Positions 58,009-64,000 of a DNA stretch of 64,000 bases are shown here, one piece after another. Each line of letters opens with the position of its first letter. The stretch's first letter is position 1. The notes beneath the pieces are model-generated. The model made no database searches. It was not told the origin of the DNA and saw only the letters and a program-made list of their open reading frames with translations. Made by a program: the position numbers and the translations under genes. Origin of the DNA: Rhodocyclales bacterium (lineage in GTDB: Bacteria; Pseudomonadota; Gammaproteobacteria; Burkholderiales; Rhodocyclaceae); NCBI GenBank assembly GCA_028292505.1, contig JAQGMF010000003.1, positions 173,808-237,807 on the forward strand, in the 5' to 3' direction.

Positions 58009-58795
58009 GCTGTCCTTGCTGCCGTCTGGACATGAGCACGATGCCGACAACCATGACCGCCGCGATGGTCAGTGAGGACACGATGCGGCCGAGGGCGAAG
58101 CCGCCTTCGGTGTGAGACTTGGTGAGCGTATCGCCGAGCGTGGCACCCAGGGGGCGCGTCAAGACATAGGCGGACCAGAACAATACGCTGGCCGGAATTC
58201 TCTTTAACCAGAAGTGTGCTGCGGCGATGACAGCGAGCAGAGCGGTAAATACCAGCGCGCCGCGCTCGAATCCCAAGCCGGCAGTCGTCGCTACGAAATC
58301 GCCGAGTGCCGTGCCGAGCGTGTTCGATACCAGGATCGTCAGCCAATAAAAAACTTCTTCCGTTCCTGTCGTGATGTTCTCAAACTTGATTTGCCCGGCG
58401 ATGCGACGCCAGAGGTAAAGAACAACGAGAACACCGCAGAAGAGCCCGATTGACGAGGTCACGTAGCCGAGCTTGAGTGTTCGATCGAGATAGTCGGACA
58501 TGGTCGTTCCGACCGTGGTGGTCGCGACTACCACGGCCCAATATGCACCTGGGTGATAGCGTCTGGATGTCACCTGCGTAGCGAGCGTGAGGGCGAAGAA
58601 GGCGAGAAAAATCAGGCTACTGACGGCGTAGCCCAGTTTCAGCGTCATGGACAACGCATCGCCGCCGGTCTCGCCGATGGTGGTGGCAAGAATCTTGATG
58701 ATCCAGAACATGAACGTCACCTGGGGCACTTTGCTTGCCAGATTCTCATCGCCGAACTCACTGCCGGATCTTCTTGCCGATAATTCCTTTGTCAT
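57986..58795 (-). CDS. COG4705-type membrane protein with four internal repeats
   Basis: 269 residues from the ATG at 58795, with AAGGAACG upstream. Four similar units are visible: TTIGETGGDALSMTLKLGY, TTVGTTMSDYLDRTLKLGY, NTLGTALGDFVATTAGLGF and RPLGATLGDTLTKSHTEGG. Each is followed by a hydrophobic pair of helices, making about eight membrane segments. The conserved Gly-x-x-x-x-Asp positions in every unit could line a central path. The function of the family is not known. It is expressed away from the UdgX gene start, 40 bases after it. Confidence 0.8.
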   Translation of the reverse strand: MTKELSARRSGSEFGDENLASKVPQVTFMFWIIKILATTIGETGGDALSMTLKLGYAVSSLIFLAFFALTLATQVTSRRYHPGAYWAVVVATTTVGTTMSDYLDRTLKLGYVTSSIGLFCGVLVVLYLWRRIAGQIKFENITTGTEEVFYWLTILVSNTLGTALGDFVATTAGLGFERGALVFTALLAVIAAAHFWLKRIPASVLFWSAYVLTRPLGATLGDTLTKSHTEGGFALGRIVSSLTIAAVMVVGIVLMSRRQQGQHDSSASA

Positions 58796-58835
58796 TTCGC
58801 GTTCCTTTCGTTGCGCTCGTCCCGTCGCCACGGGC

Positions 58836-59450
58836 TCAGGCTTCAGCCAGTTCGGTCGCTTTCTTCAATGCCGCCACGATGCGTTGAATGGCATCGTCCC
58901 GTTCCTGTTCCTCGCGCAGACGCAGCACGTAGGAAGGGTGATAGGTCGGGATGACGGCGCGACCCGCATGTTCGAGCACCTGACCGAGCACCTTGCCCAG
59001 ACCGACGTTGCTGACTTCCAGTACTGACTTCAGCGCAGTGGCGCCAAGGACAACGACGACCTTCGCATGCGACGCATTCAGCTCGCTCTCCAGCCAGTAA
59101 TGGCAGGCTTCGATCTCGCGCTGCGCCGGCGTTTTATGCAAACGTCGTTTCCCGCGTAATTCCCACTTGAAGTGCTTGACGGCATTGGTGACGAACACTT
59201 CGTCGCGTGCCATACCCGCTTGTAGCAAGGCGCGATCCAGCACTTTGCCGGCTGGCCCGACAAAGGGCAGCCCCTGCAGGTCTTCCTGATCGCCGGGCTG
59301 CTCACCGACGATGACTATCTTCGGCCGGGCGGGACCGACACCCGGCACGCCGTGCGTGGCGTGGCGCCACAGTTCGCAGCGGCGGCAAGCATCCAGCGCG
59401 CGCGGGCTTGGCGCTGCTATCGGTATGTTCTCTATCTCACTGCCACGCAT
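58836..59450 (-). CDS. UdgX-type uracil-DNA glycosylase
   Basis: 204 residues from the ATG at 59450, with GGAGGAGAAC just upstream; the longer frame has no conserved sequence. Motif GEQPGDQEDLQGLPFVGPAG (49-68) is the family form. The loop KRRLH at 101-105 is the UdgX hallmark, with His105 in place of the residue known to bond covalently to the uracil site. HPSYVLR (171-177) is the second catalytic motif. Cys22 and Cys25 begin the iron-sulfur site, with Cys117 later; the third family-4 cysteine position is His93 here. UdgX traps uracil-containing DNA. It is divergent from the GH2 gene. Confidence 0.9.
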   Translation of the reverse strand: MRGSEIENIPIAAPSPRALDACRRCELWRHATHGVPGVGPARPKIVIVGEQPGDQEDLQGLPFVGPAGKVLDRALLQAGMARDEVFVTNAVKHFKWELRGKRRLHKTPAQREIEACHYWLESELNASHAKVVVVLGATALKSVLEVSNVGLGKVLGQVLEHAGRAVIPTYHPSYVLRLREEQERDDAIQRIVAALKKATELAEA

Positions 59451-59666
59451 GTTCTCCTCCGGCGCCGATCTCTGCTTTGCCGTACTGCAGCAGCAGGTTA
59501 CGTGCCACTCGGCGCGCCTCTCAATTGTGTCGAAAATGCAGGTAATTCCCGCATTGCGGTGCCTGCCACTACCAGCTACAAAGGAATGTCCATACAAGCA
59601 CAAACAGCAACTGATCGCCGAGGTCAGCCGTATTCGGCGTTGCGAATAACAAGGAGAAGACATTTC

Positions 59667-62180
59667 ATGAACAATAAATCTCTGGCGCCAGCCGGAATAA
59701 GTCCGCTCGCCCGTTTTTCCGGATTATTGATGCTTTTGGCATATGTTGTCGTGGGTCTGTTGGTATTCCCACACCAGGCACGGGCGGCCTATGTAGAGCC
59801 GACGACGGATCGCTCCAGGACACTGCTCGACGGCGCGTGGAAGTTCATTGCCAGCGATACGCTGACCGGCGCTCAAGCAACGGGGTATGCCGACGGGGCG
59901 TGGAGCAGCGTCAGCGTGCCGCATACCTGGGACTCGGTCGATGGCGTCACCCAGCACACCAACTCCTGGTATCGCACGCATTTCACAAGCGACAGCACGG
60001 ATGCGGGCAAGCGCGTCTACGTGTACTTCGAGGGCGCATTCCAGGTCGCCAGTGTGTATGTCAATGGCGTATATCTTGGCCAGCATCGCGGCGGCTATAC
60101 GCGCTTTATTTTCGACGCGACAAGCGCGATCAATATCGGGGGCGACAACGTACTCGCCGTGATGGTGAGTAACGCGAGCTGCACCGATTGCCTGCCCGAT
60201 GGCACGCCGCGGCTTTTCAAGGGTTACGGCGGGATCTATCGCAAAGCCTGGATCGTCAAGACCAACAAGTACCACGTGGCGACGACGGACTTCGCTTCGA
60301 GCGGCGTCTATGCCACGCCGTCGAACATCAGCGCCGCATCCGCAACGATCTCTGTCAAAACGATGGTCACGAACGACGACAGCGTGAGCAAGACCTTCAC
60401 GGTCAAGAATTTCCTCGATGACGCCAACGAAAACATTTTGCTCAGTTTGCAGCAGAACATAACCGTTCCCGCCAACTCGACAATGGCAGTTACCCAGACC
60501 GGCACCCTGGCGAACCCGACGCTGTGGAACAAGAACAATCCCTACCTCTACAAGCTGCATGCCAATGTCTGGGTGGACGGCGCGATTCACGACTCCGTCA
60601 CGGAACATGTCGGCTTTCGCTACTACCAGCTGACCAGTACCGATTTCACTTTGAACGGTGTTTCGACGCGCCTGCGCGGCGTGAGCAAGCATCAGGAGAA
60701 CGAATACAACGCCTCGGCGATGAGCGACGCGCAACTGACTGAAGACTGGGACAACATCAGCGATCTCGGCGTCAATTACGTGCGGCTGCCTCACTACCCG
60801 CACGCCGACCTCGAATACGCGTTGGCAGACCAGCGCGGCATCATGGTGTGGGCGGAAAACGGCCATACCAACAGCGGCGCCGGTACGGCCAATGGCAACA
60901 ACATCACGCGCGAGATGATCTACCAGAACTGGAATCACCCCTCGATCATTTTCTGGAGCGCGGGCAACGAAGCGCCTGGTGTGCCGGCTGCTTCGCAATA
61001 TGCTGCCATCATTCACGCGACCGATCCATCGCGTCCGGTCACCTACGCATCGAATGGACAGTCGCCGACCAGCGTCGACTTCCTGTTCCACAACACCTAC
61101 GCCGGTTGGTACGGTGGCACGATGTATGACTGGCTCACGGCGGGCGATCACTGGGTTTCCGAGAGCGGTGCGGGCATGGTCATCTCCACGCACACGGCCG
61201 ATTCATTCGCGATGAATCACACCGTCGATTCGTACGAGCCGGAGGAGTATGGCGCGTTGTTCAACGAGGTGCGCTTCAACGATCTCTTCAGCAATCCCTC
61301 GCACGTCCCCGCGTTTTCCAACTGGGCGTTCCGCGACTTTTCCGATTCGAAGTACAAGGGCCACGTAAACACCAAAGGCCTTATGACAATGTCGAATTAC
61401 AAGAAGGACGTGTATTACCACTACAAGTCATTCTTGCGCACGACACCCGTCATTCACGTCGTCGGCCCGCAATACTTCCTGCGCAATGCCAACGGCATTG
61501 GCCAAGGCGATGTGAAAGTCTATTCGAACGCCGCTTCGCTTACGCTGACCGTCAATGGCATCGGCAAGGGCGCGAAAGCTGACGGCGCCTACGCCCATCC
61601 GAACGGCACCAAGATCAGACACGTTTTCTACTGGACGAACGCCCTGAGCCTGGGCCGCAACGTCCTCGTTGCGAGCGATGCCAATGGCAATAGCGACAGC
61701 ATCACGGTGTACTACAAAGCCAGCGGGCAGACGCTGCCAGCAGAAGCTGCTGCCAAAGTGCAAAACCTTGTTGGCAGCAATACGGGTGCGCCAGCTTTCT
61801 TCATCAACGTGCCCGTGGCCAGCCAACGTCCGTTCTACCGTGACTTCGACGGCTCGGGCGATAACACTTTCGATGTCTTGCCGTCGGCCGTGGTTGGCGC
61901 GAGTTGGATCGCCACCAAGCGCCAAAGCGATTCCACGAAAACCACTAACCTCACGTTCGACCTCAACGCGGCTGCCGATGTTTACATCATGACCACGAAG
62001 CAGAGCAGCACGCCTACGTGGATAGCCAGCGCCGGCTTTGTCGATACCGGCGCCGTCGGCAAGTGGCGCGACAACAATATGAAGCTGGTAGACTACACGC
62101 TCTACAAGCGCAGCTTCATCAGTGGCGCGCACGTCGCGCTGGGCAGCTCAGCGATCGACTACGTAGTGATGGTTAAATAA
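59667..62180 (+). CDS. secreted glycoside hydrolase family 2 enzyme (beta-galactosidase-like)
   Basis: 837 residues from the ATG at 59667, behind AGGAGA. The signal peptide is LLMLLAYVVVGLLVFPHQARA. The order is GH2 sugar-binding domain (DGAWKFIASDT, SVPHTWDSVDG), immunoglobulin-like domain (about 225-325), TIM barrel with acid/base Glu435 in WSAGNEAPG and nucleophile Glu499 in VSESGAG, then a further region. The last 140 residues form an unassigned domain after GH2 (NLVGSNTGAPAFFINVP to the end). It would hydrolyse beta-galactosides, beta-mannosides or glucuronides outside the cytoplasm; the specificity is open. Confidence 0.88.
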   Translation: MNNKSLAPAGISPLARFSGLLMLLAYVVVGLLVFPHQARAAYVEPTTDRSRTLLDGAWKFIASDTLTGAQATGYADGAWSSVSVPHTWDSVDGVTQHTNSWYRTHFTSDSTDAGKRVYVYFEGAFQVASVYVNGVYLGQHRGGYTRFIFDATSAINIGGDNVLAVMVSNASCTDCLPDGTPRLFKGYGGIYRKAWIVKTNKYHVATTDFASSGVYATPSNISAASATISVKTMVTNDDSVSKTFTVKNFLDDANENILLSLQQNITVPANSTMAVTQTGTLANPTLWNKNNPYLYKLHANVWVDGAIHDSVTEHVGFRYYQLTSTDFTLNGVSTRLRGVSKHQENEYNASAMSDAQLTEDWDNISDLGVNYVRLPHYPHADLEYALADQRGIMVWAENGHTNSGAGTANGNNITREMIYQNWNHPSIIFWSAGNEAPGVPAASQYAAIIHATDPSRPVTYASNGQSPTSVDFLFHNTYAGWYGGTMYDWLTAGDHWVSESGAGMVISTHTADSFAMNHTVDSYEPEEYGALFNEVRFNDLFSNPSHVPAFSNWAFRDFSDSKYKGHVNTKGLMTMSNYKKDVYYHYKSFLRTTPVIHVVGPQYFLRNANGIGQGDVKVYSNAASLTLTVNGIGKGAKADGAYAHPNGTKIRHVFYWTNALSLGRNVLVASDANGNSDSITVYYKASGQTLPAEAAAKVQNLVGSNTGAPAFFINVPVASQRPFYRDFDGSGDNTFDVLPSAVVGASWIATKRQSDSTKTTNLTFDLNAAADVYIMTTKQSSTPTWIASAGFVDTGAVGKWRDNNMKLVDYTLYKRSFISGAHVALGSSAIDYVVMVK

Positions 62181-62254
62181 TGACGAAGGCATCATAGAAA
62201 TATCGGCGCAGGATGATGTCGTTGATGTCGCGCGCGCCGTGCAAGTTGCGATAA

Positions 62255-62295
62255 CAAAAAGAGGCCGGTGTTCGCACACCGGCCTCTGTCTTTTT
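62255..62295. terminator. bidirectional terminator between the GH2 gene and lon
   Basis: GAGGCCGGTG (62261-62270) pairs perfectly with CACCGGCCTC (62277-62286) around TTCGCA, with five A residues to the left and TGTCTTTTT to the right. It serves both convergent genes. Confidence 0.88.
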
Positions 62296-62312
62296 GCCGC
62301 ACCGCTGCCGTG

Positions 62313-64000
62313 TTACGCCGCTTCGCGATGCGCGGGTTTCAGCTCGCCAATCGCATGCTTCACCGCATCTTCCACGCGGTCCAGCAACACGAAGTTAAGC
62401 TTGTCGCGTGCTTCGGCAGGCACGTCGTCGAGGTCGCGGGCATTGCGTCGTGGCAGCATCACCGTGGTGATGCCCGCACGCAGCGCAGCCAGCGTCTTCT
62501 CCTTCAAGCCGCCAATCGGCAACACCAGCCCGCGCAGGCTGATCTCACCTGTCATCGCCACGTCCGGCCGAATCGGCTTGCCTGACAGCAACGACACCAG
62601 TGCGAGATACATCGCCACGCCCGCGCTCGGCCCGTCCTTCGGCGTCGCACCGGCCGGGATGTGCACGTGGATGTCCAGCTTGTCCAGCGCATCGCCCGTC
62701 CAGGTTTTCGCCAGCGTCAGCGCCGCCTGTGCAGACTCCTTCATCACATCGCCGAGCTGCCCGGTGAGAATCAGCTTGCCGCTGCCCGGCACCTTGCTCG
62801 CCTCGATGAACAGGATGTCGCCACCCACCGGCGTCCACGCCAGGCCTGTTGCCACGCCGGGCATGCTGGTGCGCAGCGCCACCTCGCTCTCGAAGCGCGT
62901 TGCGCCGAGAATTTCGGTTATGTCATTGACATCAACGGTTACGGATTCAACCTGCTCCTCAGCAACACGCATCGCCACGCGACGGAACACCGCGCCAATC
63001 TCGCGCTCAAGATTCCGCACGCCCGCTTCACGCGTGTACTCGGCGACGATGCTCGCCAAAGCCGCATCCGTGATGCTCGCCTGCTCAGCCGTCAAGCCGT
63101 TGGCATCGAGCTGACGCTGCACGAGGTAACGGCGCGCGATCTGCACCTTCTCCTCCTGCGTGTAACCGGCGAGCTGGATGATCTCCATGCGGTCGCGCAG
63201 CGGCCCCGGAATCGTATCGAGCTGATTTGCCGTGCACACGAACATCACGCGTGACAAGTCGTAGTCCACGCCCAGGTAGTTATCGCGGAACTTGTTGTTC
63301 TGCTCTGGATCGAGCACCTCTAACAAGCCACTGGATGGATCGCCATGAAAGCCGCCACCACCGAGCTTGTCGATCTCGTCGAGCATCAACAGCGCATACG
63401 TCGACTCGGCCCGCTTCATCGCCTGGATGATGTTGCCGGGCAGGGCGCCGACATACGTGCGCCGGTGTCCGCGAATCTCCGCCTCGTCATGCACACCCCC
63501 AAGCGCCACGCGCTGGAAGGCACGCCCTGTCGCTTTCGCAATCGACTGGCCGAGCGAAGTCTTGCCCACGCCGGGCGGGCCGACGAAGCACAGGATCGGG
63601 CTCTTGCCTTGCGGGTTGAGCTTGCGCACGGCGAGGTATTCGAGAATGCGACGCTTGATCTTGTCCAGCCCGAAGTGATCCTCGTCCAGAATACGGCGTG
63701 CCTCAGAAATGTCGATGGCATGTTGCGGTGCTGCCGTCCACGGCAGTTCCGTCAGCCATTCGAGATAAGTGCGCACCATCGAATACTCGGTGCCGCCATC
63801 GCTCATGCGCTGCAAGCGCTTCAGCTCTTTCTCGGCATGCTTGAGCACATCCTCCGGCATGCCGGCAGTGGCGATAGCCTTCTTCAACTCCTCGACTTCC
63901 GCCTCGGTGTTGTCGTCTTCGCCAAGCTCCTTCTGGATCTGCCGCAACTGCTCGCGCAGGATGTGTTCGCGCTGGCGCTCATCGAAAGTCGCCTGCGTCT
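62313..64000 (-). CDS. lon: ATP-dependent protease Lon, C-terminal part, cut by window edge
   Basis: The frame is open through coordinate 64000; the first readable residues are QATFDERQREHILREQLRQI, the family segment before the coiled coil. The AAA+ domain has Walker A GPPGVGKTSL and Walker B LMLDEIDKLG. The protease domain has the catalytic Ser in PKDGPSAG, with the partner Lys in GLKEKTLAALRAG. The N-terminal LON domain lies outside the window. It degrades misfolded and regulatory proteins in the cytosol. Confidence 0.96.
   Translation of the reverse strand, partial: TQATFDERQREHILREQLRQIQKELGEDDNTEAEVEELKKAIATAGMPEDVLKHAEKELKRLQRMSDGGTEYSMVRTYLEWLTELPWTAAPQHAIDISEARRILDEDHFGLDKIKRRILEYLAVRKLNPQGKSPILCFVGPPGVGKTSLGQSIAKATGRAFQRVALGGVHDEAEIRGHRRTYVGALPGNIIQAMKRAESTYALLMLDEIDKLGGGGFHGDPSSGLLEVLDPEQNNKFRDNYLGVDYDLSRVMFVCTANQLDTIPGPLRDRMEIIQLAGYTQEEKVQIARRYLVQRQLDANGLTAEQASITDAALASIVAEYTREAGVRNLEREIGAVFRRVAMRVAEEQVESVTVDVNDITEILGATRFESEVALRTSMPGVATGLAWTPVGGDILFIEASKVPGSGKLILTGQLGDVMKESAQAALTLAKTWTGDALDKLDIHVHIPAGATPKDGPSAGVAMYLALVSLLSGKPIRPDVAMTGEISLRGLVLPIGGLKEKTLAALRAGITTVMLPRRNARDLDDVPAEARDKLNFVLLDRVEDAVKHAIGELKPAHREAA

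Noticed and set aside
59724..61193. 489-codon minus-strand frame inside the GH2 gene
   Set aside because: The GH2 catalytic motifs are intact on the plus strand and the antisense product shows no family features.

Overview
This window reads as the chromosome of a betaproteobacterium, most likely Burkholderiales or a close relative. The evidence is gene order and family content: lptD-surA-pdxA-rsmA divergent from amgK, pilT divergent from yggS-proC-yggT-yggU, miaB next to phoH, an AmgK/MurU cell-wall salvage pair, a TctDE-like two-component pair and a PEP-CTERM sorting signal. The DNA is moderately GC-rich by eye. No plasmid, phage, insertion sequence or CRISPR locus is recognisable. Genus cannot be assigned from sequence alone.

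Layout. 0-6.7 kb (minus strand): pepP (cut by the window edge), murU, phoH, a large lipoprotein metalloprotease, miaB and a small exported protein. 6.9-15.5 kb is an accessory block with lower coding density. It follows a CAT-anticodon tRNA and holds three alginate lyases (two PL7, one of the PL5-like Alginate_lyase fold), two of them with long poly-serine linkers and a shared accessory domain. It also holds a decayed PEP-CTERM gene, a TctD/TctE-like two-component pair, an AT-rich tandem repeat and a possible structured RNA. 15.8-20.4 kb: a UbiH-family hydroxylase, dsbC, an ammonium transporter behind NtrC-like dyads, and amgK. 20.5-30.6 kb: outer-membrane biogenesis and rRNA modification (lptD, surA, pdxA, a patatin lipoprotein, rsmA), then nucleotide-sugar genes (rfbC, galE, manC) and a DUF2237 gene. 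30.6-37.4 kb: an HDOD protein, a flavin/2Fe-2S reductase, an epimerase-like protein, hemJ, a THUMP methyltransferase and an exported transglutaminase-like protein. 37.5-46.6 kb: pilU, pilT, yggS-proC-yggT-yggU, a diguanylate cyclase and a NarL/NarX-type pair. 46.6-50.1 kb: tRNA-Thr, initiator tRNA, an M48 peptidase, mmsA and a PACE-type efflux protein.

50.2-64 kb holds the most interesting metabolic unit: a GTP-cyclohydrolase-II-like gene, a DUF1688 gene, upp and a TetR regulator of the RutR type. This is the gene set of the URC route of uracil breakdown. A perfect 16-base dyad matching the known RutR operator form lies 19 bases before the first start codon. After it come a 42-residue lipoprotein with an exported partner, an epimerase-like protein, a LysE-family exporter, a four-repeat membrane protein, a UdgX-type uracil-DNA glycosylase, a secreted glycoside hydrolase family 2 enzyme and lon (cut by the right edge).

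How the parts fit together. The lyases would degrade external alginate, or act on the cell's own matrix together with the manC/galE/rfbC sugar-nucleotide genes. The URC genes would release nitrogen from uracil, and mmsA could consume the resulting C3 semialdehyde. The ammonium transporter carries the nitrogen-control signature. Several palindromic intergenic repeats, including Neisseria dRS3-like ATTCCC-N8-GGGAAT units, suggest that non-autonomous repeat families are spread through this genome.
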